From assembly GCA_016867095.1 (NCBI GenBank), contig VGKK01000002.1, positions 1 to 38,128 on the forward strand: a DNA stretch of 38,128 nucleotides, read 5' to 3'. Each line of letters starts with the position of its first letter. Position 1 is the stretch's first letter. This document shows, one piece after another, positions 15,549 through 22,941 of the stretch. Position numbers and translations under genes: made by a program. This stretch comes from Candidatus Omnitrophota bacterium. GTDB lineage: Bacteria > Omnitrophota > Gorgyraeia > Gygaellales > Profunditerraquicolaceae. Below the pieces are notes generated by a model. It made no database searches. It was not told the origin of the DNA and saw nothing but the letters and a program-made list of their open reading frames with translations.

Positions 15549-17093
15549 ATGGATAAGAAAAAAATTGAAAAGGCAATCAGGGAGCTGCTCGGGGCTATCG
15601 GCGATGACCCCGGGCGTAAAGACCTGCAGGCAACCCCCCGGCGCGTGGCAGAGATGTATGAAGAGATATTTTCCGGCCTGCGCCAGGACCCGCGCAAGGA
15701 ATTAGAGGTTATTTTAGACCAGAAACACGACGAAATAATTTTATTAAAGGGCATTCCCCTGTATAGTTGCTGTGAGCACCATCTTTTACCGTTTATCGGT
15801 AAGGCGCACATCGCCTATATTCCTAAAAACGGCCGCGTCACCGGCTTAAGTAAGCTCGCCCGGGTGGTGGATATTTTAGCCAAGCGGCCGCAAATCCAGG
15901 AAAGATTAACCACGCAGATTGCCGAGATTATTATGTCCAAACTTAAACCGCAGGGTTGTATGGTGGTTATTGAAGCAGAACATATGTGTTATGATGATAA
16001 AACAGAAGTTTTAACGGCTGACGGTTGGAAATTATTTCAGAATCTAAAAGAGAGCGATAAAATAGCCCAAGTAGATTCGGTAACGAGAAACCTATCATTT
16101 ATAACACCAAAAAATCCCTTTTCATATAACTATAATGGTATGATGGTAGCAATTAAAAGCTTATCCGTAGATTTGTTAGTTACACCGGACCACAGGATTT
16201 ACTATTCTTCCGAATGGGATTTTTATAATGGCCATAATAATTGGCAGATATCCCAAGCCCAGGAATTAATGAAAAGATATATAATCATTCCAAGGGCATG
16301 TAATTGGATAGGCAGTAATCCTGGAAAAATACGAATTGGGAAATATACTATAGATTTTGAATATTTTGTGCAAATTTTTGGAATTTGGGTTAGCGAAGGA
16401 TGTACAACGCAGATAGATAAGAATAGAAGAAAGTTTGTAGTTGTTACTCAGAGTCCAAAATCAAAATATTTCCTAGATATTAAGAAACTATTTAGCAAAT
16501 TGAAAGTCAAATATATTCAGTGTAAGTCCGGAAAGGCAGTTCAATTCAGGATAGAGGATGACGATTTTTTTAATTATTTTAGACAATTTGGCAAGTCCGG
16601 AGATAAATACATACCCGACGTTATTAAAAATTCGACTCAGAAGTTTTTGAGGTTATTTTTAAGTTGGTATATAAAAGGCGACGGGCATATCAAAAAAAAT
16701 AAGGCAATACATTTTGTTTCTAAATCGCAGAGACTCATGGATGATTTGCAAGAAGTTTGTATTAAGCTAGGCATAGGTTGCACAAAGCAGAACAATAAAA
16801 ATTATTTCAGAATGGAGACTCACAGAACAAAATCTGGCAAAGATAAATGGTATTCAAGGTTGAGGCCTTGTAATTTTTCACTCAGAGAATATAAAGGAAA
16901 AGTCTTTTGCGTATCTGTGCCTAAAGGGCTAATTTTAGTAAGACGGAATGGAAAGGTAGCGATATCTGGAAATTGTATGTCTATGCGGGGGGTAAAAAAA
17001 CCGGGGACACTGACCATCACTTCGGCGGTAAGAGGGGTATTTAAGAAAAACGAGAAGACCCGCGCCGAGGCCCTGACCTTGATTAAGTCGTAA
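15549..17093 (+). CDS. folE: GTP cyclohydrolase I interrupted by an in-frame intein
   Basis: The precursor has 514 residues; removing the 329-residue intein leaves 185, normal for FolE. The enzyme converts GTP to 7,8-dihydroneopterin triphosphate for folate or queuosine-type pathways. N-extein motifs are DPGRKDLQATPRRVAEMYEE, CCEHHLLPFIGKAHIAYIP (zinc ligands Cys75 and His78 by family analogy) and GLSKLARVV. The sequence then reads VVIEAEHM, intein, CMSMRGVKKPGTLTITSAVRG. Homologues read EAxHMCMxMRG without interruption. The +1 residue, Cys147 after splicing, is the third zinc ligand, so the enzyme should need correct splicing at its active site. I chose the ATG at 15549 because GGAGG and GGGAGGG precede it; a longer ORF upstream overlaps mnmE and gives no FolE-like residues. 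Folate links it to folC in this window. Confidence 0.95.
   Translation: MDKKKIEKAIRELLGAIGDDPGRKDLQATPRRVAEMYEEIFSGLRQDPRKELEVILDQKHDEIILLKGIPLYSCCEHHLLPFIGKAHIAYIPKNGRVTGLSKLARVVDILAKRPQIQERLTTQIAEIIMSKLKPQGCMVVIEAEHMCYDDKTEVLTADGWKLFQNLKESDKIAQVDSVTRNLSFITPKNPFSYNYNGMMVAIKSLSVDLLVTPDHRIYYSSEWDFYNGHNNWQISQAQELMKRYIIIPRACNWIGSNPGKIRIGKYTIDFEYFVQIFGIWVSEGCTTQIDKNRRKFVVVTQSPKSKYFLDIKKLFSKLKVKYIQCKSGKAVQFRIEDDDFFNYFRQFGKSGDKYIPDVIKNSTQKFLRLFLSWYIKGDGHIKKNKAIHFVSKSQRLMDDLQEVCIKLGIGCTKQNNKNYFRMETHRTKSGKDKWYSRLRPCNFSLREYKGKVFCVSVPKGLILVRRNGKVAISGNCMSMRGVKKPGTLTITSAVRGVFKKNEKTRAEALTLIKS
15987..16973 (+). other. Intein with LAGLIDADG homing endonuclease domain inside folE
   Basis: The 329-residue protein intron starts at Cys1 (CYDDKTEVLTADGWKLFQNL, splicing block A). 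Block B is LLVTPDHR with His69. The endonuclease motifs are FGIWVSEGC (acidic residue Glu137) and LSWYIKGDGHI (Asp232), 95 residues apart, typical of a two-motif LAGLIDADG enzyme. Block F is VFCVSVPKGLILVRRNGK and block G is AISGN followed by extein Cys. The final Asn and +1 Cys needed for splicing are present. The penultimate residue is Gly instead of the more common His, a variant that as I recall occurs in inteins ending RRNGK..GN. Both endonuclease acids are present, so homing activity is possible. The DNA is clearly AT-richer than the flanking folE exteins, which fits acquisition by transfer. Confidence 0.95.
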
Positions 17094-17111
17094 GTAAGAA
17101 AGGAATATGCG

Positions 17112-17996
17112 ATGAGGAAAGCCATTATATTATTTTTATTATTCATCTTTCTGCCGGGCTGCGCGACATATAAATTCCAATATGGCAGAAAGCCCTACGA
17201 GAAAGGATATGTTGTTTCCAGGGATGATTATGTGATTTTAGAATATACCGTCGGAAAAGATAAAAGCCTGCCGGATAAAATAGCATTGGCCCGCGACAGG
17301 TTTGAGCGCCGCCGCAAGGCCGTTGAGCACTATTATAAACAGATGGGCTATGTTGAGAACCATTTTAAGGCGTTGCTGTGGAATCCCTGCATTTATACCG
17401 TTAAGCTGGTAGGAGGCGCATTCCGCCTGCCCTTTATCATAGTTTCGGATTATCGCTACCAGCATAATCCTAAATACAAGGAGAAGATTGACGCACATGA
17501 CGCGCAAAAAGAGGCGCGGGAAGAAGCGCGTATGAGTAAAATCAGGGAAGAATTAAACGCCTATATTAATGAGGATGTTGCTGTTGAAACAAAAGCGCCG
17601 GCTGAAGCCGGAGTGACCCGGCCTAAAGCGAAAAAGCCGGTTATGCCCCGGCAGGAAAAACCCAAACGTTCGGCAGAGAAAAAAGCCACGGTTACTCGGG
17701 CCTCGTCCGCGGCTTTACCGGATGAGCCGGTGGCAATAATTATCGCCAAGCCTTCCCAGGGTCTTTCCCCTTTAAGGGTGCGTTTTTCCGGCAATAAATC
17801 TTACGCCGCAAAGAAAAGGATAGTTTCTTATTCTTGGGATTTTGGAGACGGGGAAACCTCGCAAAAAGTAAATCCTGTCAATACTTATTATAGTAGCACA
17901 TTCACGCCGAGATATTTTACCGTTACCTTAACTGTGCGAGACGAAAAAGGTAACAGCGCCACAGCCACGACGAAGATAGAAGTCTTAAATAAGTAA
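17112..17996 (+). CDS. Lipoprotein with C-terminal PKD domain
   Basis: The 294-residue envelope protein is not a family I can name. A signal peptide with lipobox LPGC puts the lipidated cysteine near residue 17. A basic, charged middle region (KEAREEARMSKIREEL) and a Lys/Pro/Ala-rich linker follow (~155-200). A PKD fold then occupies ~205-292, with the hallmark YSWDFGDGETS around Trp242 and FTVTLTVRDEKGNSATATT. PKD domains usually mediate extracellular protein or carbohydrate contact. It lies 18 bp after folE and 1 bp before the glycosyltransferase gene, so it may share transcription with the latter. Confidence 0.8.
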   Translation: MRKAIILFLLFIFLPGCATYKFQYGRKPYEKGYVVSRDDYVILEYTVGKDKSLPDKIALARDRFERRRKAVEHYYKQMGYVENHFKALLWNPCIYTVKLVGGAFRLPFIIVSDYRYQHNPKYKEKIDAHDAQKEAREEARMSKIREELNAYINEDVAVETKAPAEAGVTRPKAKKPVMPRQEKPKRSAEKKATVTRASSAALPDEPVAIIIAKPSQGLSPLRVRFSGNKSYAAKKRIVSYSWDFGDGETSQKVNPVNTYYSSTFTPRYFTVTLTVRDEKGNSATATTKIEVLNK

Positions 17997-17997
17997 G

Positions 17998-19443
17998 ATG
18001 CGCGAGTTGCTTATCAGGATAAAAAATAATTATTTATTATTTCTCGTTTTATGGCTGGCAACCATAATTATTTTTGCCTATGCCTGGGTCCCCGGAGGCC
18101 TGGATGTAGATTCCTGTAATTACGCGGTAGTGGCAAAGGAAATCTTACATACGCAGCGCTGGTTAGGTTTATACGACCCCGTATATCAGGGGGTTTTTTA
18201 TTATCATTTCCCTCTGTGTATCTGGGTTACCGCCGGCTTATTTAAGCTTATCGGGGTATCTACTTTTAGCGCCAAGCTTTTTTCCATGCTTTGCGGCGTA
18301 GTTTTGGCCGGAGTGATATTTTATTTGGGCAGGTTATTGAAAAATCAGTGGGTAGGGTTTTTCGCGGCCGTAAGTTTTCTTTTTACCAACCATATCGTCC
18401 GCCTGGCCCGGCAGTGCCGGATGGATATACCGGTGAGCCTGTTTATCAGCTTGGCTGTTTTGAGTTTTATTCTGGCGCAAAGGCGTTCGCGCTGGTATTA
18501 TCTTTTGTTCGGGTTATTTACCAGCCTGGCGATATTGGCCAAAGATGTTTTTGGCCTGGCGCCCCTTGTTATTGTCTTTATATATTTGACCATTCGGCTG
18601 CGCTGGAAGGAATTTTTTCATCCCTTATTTATATTGGGCTTATTGGCGGCAGCAGGCCCGGTTCTTATCTGGCTTTGGCTTGATCACGGCGTCTTATTCC
18701 ATCCCTGGCTGAATTGGAATTTTCTTTATCTTTTAAACGCGCCGCATTTTACCGTGCCGTGGTATTATTATATCTGGGCGATTGTGACAAAATATTTTTA
18801 TTTTCTGCCTTTTGCCGTTTATGGCGCTTATCTATTGATTAAACAGGCGCGCTGGAATAAAAATTACGAGTTTTACCTGTTAATTATCTGGGCGTTGATT
18901 TTCCCTTTAGCTTTTTCTTTTGGGAGACAGAAACTGCACTATTTTATTTTAGCGATGTATCCGGCTACCTCGTTGCTGGCGGGCGCGGCATTTGACGATA
19001 TTTTTAAGGAGTCGGTGAAGTTCAAGATTGCCGCGGCGCTTAAATATCTCTTAATCTTCGCCACTATAGTGATGTTATGCCTGCCTTTGTCGCGCCAGAG
19101 TAAGCGTTTTATTGAATCTGTGCGCCTGGCCCCGGCCATAGACCAGCTATTAAAGCAGGCGCCCGGATACGAATTTATTAGCCATAAGCAGGACAACGCC
19201 TCTATTTTGTTCTATTCGCAGGAATTAAAGCGGGTTAGCGCAATCAACGATAGCGCCTTACTGGAAAAAGCCTTGACTTCTACCGCAGGCAGGCCGTATT
19301 TATGTTATCTGTCGGAACAGGATTTTCTCAAACTTACTCCGACGGCAAGGCAAAATAACCGCGTTATTTTGAAATATAAGGATAGAATAGTTATAACCGA
19401 TCGCAAAGATACCGGCTTAGTCGTTATCCTGCCGCCTGATTAG
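17998..19443 (+). CDS. Polytopic glycosyltransferase, GT39/ArnT-like
   Basis: The 481-residue integral membrane protein has about ten or more hydrophobic helices. The first loop after TM1 contains GGLDVDSCNYAVVAKEI, matching the acidic catalytic motif region of GT39/ArnT/PMT-type enzymes, which use polyprenyl-phosphate sugars and face the periplasm. RLARQCRMDIPVSLF and KDVFGLAPL also fit the PMT_2 pattern, and the C-terminal ~100 residues are soluble. The acceptor (lipid A, protein or other glycan) cannot be told from sequence. The start codon is 1 bp after the PKD lipoprotein stop, implying tight coupling and possibly a shared surface function. Confidence 0.85.
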   Translation: MRELLIRIKNNYLLFLVLWLATIIIFAYAWVPGGLDVDSCNYAVVAKEILHTQRWLGLYDPVYQGVFYYHFPLCIWVTAGLFKLIGVSTFSAKLFSMLCGVVLAGVIFYLGRLLKNQWVGFFAAVSFLFTNHIVRLARQCRMDIPVSLFISLAVLSFILAQRRSRWYYLLFGLFTSLAILAKDVFGLAPLVIVFIYLTIRLRWKEFFHPLFILGLLAAAGPVLIWLWLDHGVLFHPWLNWNFLYLLNAPHFTVPWYYYIWAIVTKYFYFLPFAVYGAYLLIKQARWNKNYEFYLLIIWALIFPLAFSFGRQKLHYFILAMYPATSLLAGAAFDDIFKESVKFKIAAALKYLLIFATIVMLCLPLSRQSKRFIESVRLAPAIDQLLKQAPGYEFISHKQDNASILFYSQELKRVSAINDSALLEKALTSTAGRPYLCYLSEQDFLKLTPTARQNNRVILKYKDRIVITDRKDTGLVVILPPD

Positions 19444-19489
19444 TAAATCCCCCCTTTCCTAAAAACTCATGCCTAAAAACTCATGCCTC

Positions 19490-19518
19490 TTGACCGGGCG
19501 GTATCGATGTTATATAAT
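19490..19518 (+). promoter_or_regulatory. Sigma70-type promoter for the pilin-like gene
   Basis: TTGACC and TATAAT are 17 bp apart. Transcription would start near 19525, which excludes a TTG start at 19518 for the next gene and supports the ATG at 19548. Confidence 0.75.
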
Positions 19519-19547
19519 TGGGGCAGTATAAATATGGGGCGAAAGAG

Positions 19548-19856
19548 ATGCCAATAAAAAGAGGCTTTACTTTAATTGAGATACTTTTAGTCTTGGTTAT
19601 TGTCGGAACTCTGGCAGCGATGACAATACCGCGGGTAATTTATTCGCGCACCGAGGCGCAAAAACAGGCCTGCAACGCTAATGTAGCGCTGCTTAATTGC
19701 CAGATTCAGCTTTATTATGAGCGGCAGAGGAGCTGGCCGGTAACCCTCACCGATTTAGTTAGCGAAGAATATGCCAGCGGTATCCCCACCTGCCCCTTTA
19801 ACGCGCCTTATAAATACAACCCGTCCTCGCACCGCGTCACCCCGCATAGCCATTAA
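19548..19856 (+). CDS. Type IV pilin-like / pseudopilin protein
   Basis: The 102-residue protein has a class III prepilin signal: MPIKRG then FTLIEILLVLVIVGTLAA. Cleavage after Gly6 leaves Phe at +1 and the conserved Glu at +5. The hydrophobic N-terminal helix is followed by a short globular part (CNANVALLNCQIQLYYERQ, then WPVTLTDL) and a C-terminus with CPFNAPYKYNP. That last part resembles small GspG/PilE-like prepilins that read TCPxxxxxYxY. It should be processed by a PilD-type peptidase and assembled in a pilus or type II secretion pseudopilus; neither system is in the window. It stands alone behind a strong promoter. The weak GAAAGAG site precedes the ATG. Confidence 0.85.
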   Translation: MPIKRGFTLIEILLVLVIVGTLAAMTIPRVIYSRTEAQKQACNANVALLNCQIQLYYERQRSWPVTLTDLVSEEYASGIPTCPFNAPYKYNPSSHRVTPHSH

Positions 19857-19876
19857 TATTATCCTATCCGCAGAAA

Positions 19877-19908
19877 TTGTTTTTATTTCGGGGCAGAAGT
19901 GGTATAAT
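19877..19908 (+). promoter_or_regulatory. Extended -10 promoter (TGGTATAAT)
   Basis: A perfect TATAAT at 19903-19908 is preceded by TGG, an extended -10. A -35-like TTGTTT lies at 19877-19882, but with a 20 bp spacer, so recognition probably relies on the extended -10. It drives the leader and the LamG-domain gene downstream. Confidence 0.6.
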
Positions 19909-19934
19909 TAGATTAATTACAAGGAAACGGCAGG

Positions 19935-19979
19935 ATGAGGAAAAAAGAGGTTAAATTTAAAGGCAACTCTCTAAAATAG
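19935..19979 (+). CDS. Possible 14-residue leader peptide
   Basis: ATG to TAG encodes MRKKEVKFKGNSLK, with an AAGGAA site 8 nt upstream. Its stop codon lies within the stem region of the terminator at 19962-19994, so a ribosome translating it would block that hairpin. It could be a chance ORF; the placement between promoter and terminator is the only support. Confidence 0.4.
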   Translation: MRKKEVKFKGNSLK

Positions 19980-19994
19980 AGGGTTGCCTTTTTT
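19962..19994 (+). terminator. Intrinsic terminator in the leader of the LamG-domain gene
   Basis: GGCAACTCTCT pairs with AGAGGGTTGCC (one wobble) around an AAAAT loop, followed by TTTTTT. It lies ~55 bp after the promoter and ~20 bp before the next start codon. It either ends a short RNA or acts as an attenuator. Confidence 0.85.
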
Positions 19995-20013
19995 ATTAGG
20001 AAGGAGGGCAGGG

Positions 20014-21240
20014 ATGAGAAAAATAATTCTGGGAGTATTAGTCTTAGGGCTTTGTTTAATTAAGGCAAACCTTTATGCTGACGGAAACGATATTTATACA
20101 AAGTTACTACTGCATTTTAATGGGGTGAATGGTTCAACAAGTTTTGTGGACAGTTCTTTCAGCAGCCATTCCGTAACTCCTAATGGTGATGCTCAGATTG
20201 ATACGGCACAAAGTAAATTTGGAGGTGCCTCCGGATTATTTGATGGCAATGGGGATTTTTTAACTTTAGATGACCACGCGGACTGGGCTTTTGAAAACGG
20301 GGATTTTACAATTGATTTTTGGATGGAGTTTAAATCTTTGGCGCCGTCCCCCTACCTTTATTATCAACGCATAAATGACACTAATCGTTTTCAGGTAGAT
20401 ATTACCGCTACAAATCTTGTTCAGCTGAGCATAGTAAACAACGGGACAACTGTCGCCTTTTTAAGGGGGATTACGCCGTTGCAAGTCTATGCCTGGTATC
20501 ATTTCGCAATTGTCAGAAACGGAGATACGATTAGCTTGTATTTAAATGGAGTTTTAGAAAGTTCGGTCGCCAGCGCTTTAGCTTGCAATGATTTGCCCGC
20601 GCCTGTGTATATCGCAGGTTATGTGTTAGGCGGCGATTTTAACGGCTGGCTGGATGAGTTCAGGGTTTCTAAAGGCATAGCCCGCTGGAATTCTAATTTT
20701 ACCCCGCCCACAGAGGAATACGACACCGTTCCAAATACTCTGCCCTTAGCGCATGCAGGGCCAGATGTAGAGGCCTATGTTAATGAGGAAGTGTTTTTAG
20801 ATGGAAGGCAGTCCTATGACCCGGACGGACAAATTATCTCTTGGGTTTGGAGAAGTTTATCCGACCCGCAGAAATCCATAGTAGCTGAAGGCGAAACCGC
20901 TACAATTAATGCCCATGGCTACGCGGAGGAGCTAATTGAATTGACGGTTACGGATAATTATGGAGGCGCAAGCACAGATACAATGAAAATTACCAACCCT
21001 GGTATTCAGGGCCCTGTTGGCCCGCCGGGCATCACTCCGGAAGAAATTGCGGCCATGGAAGGGCAGATAAGCTTGTTAGAGCAACAAAATGTAATCCTGC
21101 AACAGCAGAATACGGCATTACAGCAGCAGAATGTAGAACAGCAGTTAAGATTAGAGCAAGATAGATACTTATTGCAACAACTTCCCCAATTGCATAAGAA
21201 GATAGAGGGATTAAAAGCGCAGGCCGTACAAACACCGTAG
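20014..21240 (+). CDS. Secreted LamG-domain protein with PKD-like, collagen-like and Gln-rich coiled-coil parts
   Basis: The 408-residue protein has an N-terminal signal peptide (MRKIILGVLVLGLCLIKANL, then YADG). Residues ~28-215 form a LamG/concanavalin-like fold: LLLHFNGVNGSTSF, FGGASGLFDGNGDFL, FTIDFWMEF, LNGVLESS and GWLDEFRVSKGIARW are the standard pattern. A PKD-like segment follows (AHAGPDVEAYVNEEVFLDG, SYDPDGQIISWVW, LTVTDNYGGAS). Next is a very short collagen-like GIQGPVGPPG. The tail is a Gln-rich coiled coil (LLEQQNVILQQQNTALQQQN). The order suggests a cell-surface or fibre protein that multimerises through its C-terminus, as in phage tail fibres or adhesins; this is inference. I chose ATG 20014, behind GGAAGGAGG, over an upstream start lying inside the terminator. 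Confidence 0.85.
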   Translation: MRKIILGVLVLGLCLIKANLYADGNDIYTKLLLHFNGVNGSTSFVDSSFSSHSVTPNGDAQIDTAQSKFGGASGLFDGNGDFLTLDDHADWAFENGDFTIDFWMEFKSLAPSPYLYYQRINDTNRFQVDITATNLVQLSIVNNGTTVAFLRGITPLQVYAWYHFAIVRNGDTISLYLNGVLESSVASALACNDLPAPVYIAGYVLGGDFNGWLDEFRVSKGIARWNSNFTPPTEEYDTVPNTLPLAHAGPDVEAYVNEEVFLDGRQSYDPDGQIISWVWRSLSDPQKSIVAEGETATINAHGYAEELIELTVTDNYGGASTDTMKITNPGIQGPVGPPGITPEEIAAMEGQISLLEQQNVILQQQNTALQQQNVEQQLRLEQDRYLLQQLPQLHKKIEGLKAQAVQTP

Positions 21241-21266
21241 GTGGACGATAACACGGCGTTCTTTTT
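21231..21266 (+). terminator. Possible terminator after the LamG-domain gene
   Basis: AACACCGT and ACGGCGTT can pair with one mismatch and are followed by CTTTTTG. The left arm overlaps the stop codon. It is a weak candidate. Confidence 0.4.
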
Positions 21267-21274
21267 GTAGTGAA

Positions 21275-21297
21275 ACTGGTGCCAAATTGGCACCAGT
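21275..21297. repeat. 23-bp palindrome ACTGGTGCC / GGCACCAGT
   Basis: Perfect 9-bp arms surround AAATT. The pattern is shared with the palindrome upstream of the ORF6N gene (32413-32437), and its core with one inside that gene (32748-32768). Confidence 0.7.
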
Positions 21298-21309
21298 AGC
21301 AGATGGCGC

Positions 21310-21372
21310 TTAGATCTCTCTATCCAAGCTCCGGTATTGTATTGCTTCTGACAAATGCTCCGAACTAACTTC
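21310..21372 (-). pseudogene. Remnant of a comM 3' end
   Basis: On the minus strand this reads SSEHLSEAIQYRSLDREI then stop. The intact ComM ends TGHLSEAIQYRSLDRDFFV, and HLSEAIQYRSLDR is the characteristic C-terminal motif of the family. DNA identity to the intact gene is only partial (many third-position changes), so it is a diverged copy, not a recent duplication. Upstream of the motif the frame is broken. Confidence 0.75.
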
Positions 21373-21438
21373 TTAACTGTTTCCTTAATCTTTAATGAAT
21401 AAACTGTTGGCATTTGGGTATTACCAAGAAAATTCTTA

Positions 21439-21466
21439 TTGCAATATTACTTTTTCGTGGTATACT
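21439..21466 (+). promoter_or_regulatory. Promoter of the second DUF4143 ATPase gene, leaderless type
   Basis: TTGCAA and TATACT are 16 bp apart. The first start codon of the gene lies 7 nt after the -10 box, where transcription should begin, and no SD precedes it. Confidence 0.65.
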
Positions 21467-21473
21467 TTTATCA

Positions 21474-22637
21474 ATGATTAAACGCATTGATTTATATAAG
21501 AAAATACGGTTTGCATTTCGTTATGGGCGTATCGTCGCTCTATTAGGTCCTCGCCAGTGCGGAAAAACAACCCTCGCGCGCCAATTTATTTCCCCTGATT
21601 CCACGCATTATTTCGATCTTGAAGACCCTGTCGGTGCAGCGAAGCTTGCGGAACCCATGAATGTTTTATCTAAACTCAAAGGGGCAGTTGTCATTGACGA
21701 GATTCAACGTCAACCCAGTTTATTCCCTATTCTGCGCGTTCTTGCTGACCGTAAGCCTCTGCGGGCAAGATTCCTTATTTTGGGTAGCGCCTCTCCGGAA
21801 TTGATTAAACATTCTTCAGAATCTCTGGCGGGAAGACTAGCCCGCGTTACTATGGCAGGATTTACTCTTTCTGAAGTAGGATTATCGGTTTCCAGTCGGC
21901 TTTGGCTTCGCGGCGGTTTCCCTCGTTCATTCTTAGCAAAAACAGAAAAAGACAGCGTCAGCTGGAGGAAAGATTTTATCCAGAGTTTTGTAGAAAGGGA
22001 TCTGCCTGCGTACGGCATGACGCTACCGCCTCTTACGTTATCAAGGCTTTGGGTTATGGTAGCTCATTATCACGGACAACTTTTAAATTCAAGCGAAATA
22101 GCACGCTCTTTAGGAATCAATGAACTCACAGTAAAAAGATACTTGGATGTTTTAAGTGGTGTTTTCATGCTCAGGCAATTACAGCCTTGGCATGTGAATA
22201 TCAAGAAACGCCAGGTAAAGGCACCTAAGATTTATATCCGCGATACGGGTATTCTCCATAGCCTATTAGGCATACGTACTATGGATGACCTATTAGCCAA
22301 TCCAAAATATGGCGCATCATGGGAGGGATATGTTATTGAGCAAATCATCAATTTTGTTGAACCCGATGAGGTTTATTTCTGGGCCACACATAACGGCGCA
22401 GAGATTGATCTGGTATTTTCGAAAGGCGGGCGAATGTATGGCGTTGAATGCAAGCGAGCTGATGCTCCGCTTATGACGCCCTCTATGAGGATAGCGCTTA
22501 AGGACTTAAAACTGGCACGTATCGCCGTAATCTACCCAGGCAAACAGCGATATTTACTGCATAAGCAAATTGAAGTTGTGCCGTTTGAAGCGGTAGTTGA
22601 TGGCTTTAGCGGAATATTCCCCAAAACTACACGTTGA
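21474..22637 (+). CDS. AAA_14 / DUF4143 ATPase
   Basis: The 387-residue protein has the typical length for the family. The P-loop is GPRQCGKT (25-32), Walker B is AVVIDEIQRQPSLFP, the sensor region is FLILGSASPELIKHSSESLA, and GGFPRSFLA follows. A winged-helix-like DUF4143 part (LNSSEIARSLGINELTVKRY) and the nuclease-like end (GAEIDLVFSKGGRMYGVECK) complete it. I prefer ATG 21474 to an upstream TTG because the -10 promoter element lies inside that extension. These genes are common, sporadic and poorly understood. This one is a single-gene island between a comM 3'-end remnant and comM. It is only distantly similar to the 504-residue member at 9740. Confidence 0.9.
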   Translation: MIKRIDLYKKIRFAFRYGRIVALLGPRQCGKTTLARQFISPDSTHYFDLEDPVGAAKLAEPMNVLSKLKGAVVIDEIQRQPSLFPILRVLADRKPLRARFLILGSASPELIKHSSESLAGRLARVTMAGFTLSEVGLSVSSRLWLRGGFPRSFLAKTEKDSVSWRKDFIQSFVERDLPAYGMTLPPLTLSRLWVMVAHYHGQLLNSSEIARSLGINELTVKRYLDVLSGVFMLRQLQPWHVNIKKRQVKAPKIYIRDTGILHSLLGIRTMDDLLANPKYGASWEGYVIEQIINFVEPDEVYFWATHNGAEIDLVFSKGGRMYGVECKRADAPLMTPSMRIALKDLKLARIAVIYPGKQRYLLHKQIEVVPFEAVVDGFSGIFPKTTR

Positions 22638-22820
22638 TGGAGGTATAAATGGAGCAGAAGACGATTAAATAAATTATGTGATTTTATTTTTAAGAAAGCT
22701 ACTAAAGCAAAGTTCGTTATATTAGAAGATGCTTCGGCAATTCCTTTTATAAGAAAACATATTCCTGTTGAATGGAACCGGCGAGAAGGTTCTAAGGAAA
22801 CAATTTTTGGTACGAAGTAA
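22638..22820 (+). pseudogene. Unidentified gene fragment downstream of the ATPase
   Basis: A 61-codon open stretch without a usable start codon reads ...LNKLCDFIFKKATKAKFVIL, then EDASAIPFIRKHIPVEWNRR, to a stop. An SD-like GGAGG plus ATG (at 22648) lies in another frame and stops after seven codons, so a start-proximal frameshift is possible. The composition looks protein-like, but I do not recognise a family. The remaining stretch to 22941 (end of comM) holds AT-rich sequence with short repeats (ATACCA) and no gene I can support. Confidence 0.3.
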
Positions 22821-22941
22821 AAGAATGGCAGGGGCGTCTTTAAACAGTGCTTCATACCAAAGACATACTTCTCCCTTTCCGAATACCAGAATACCAAATA
22901 TTCCAAACGCAACTAGTTATACCCAAAAACAGAAACCGTTT

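Noticed and set aside
21006..21413. Minus-strand ORF of 135 codons under the LamG gene and its 3' flank
   Set aside because: It is antisense to the Gln-repeat region (giving Cys/Leu-rich low-complexity residues) and in the comM-remnant part it is not in the frame of the recognisable motif.
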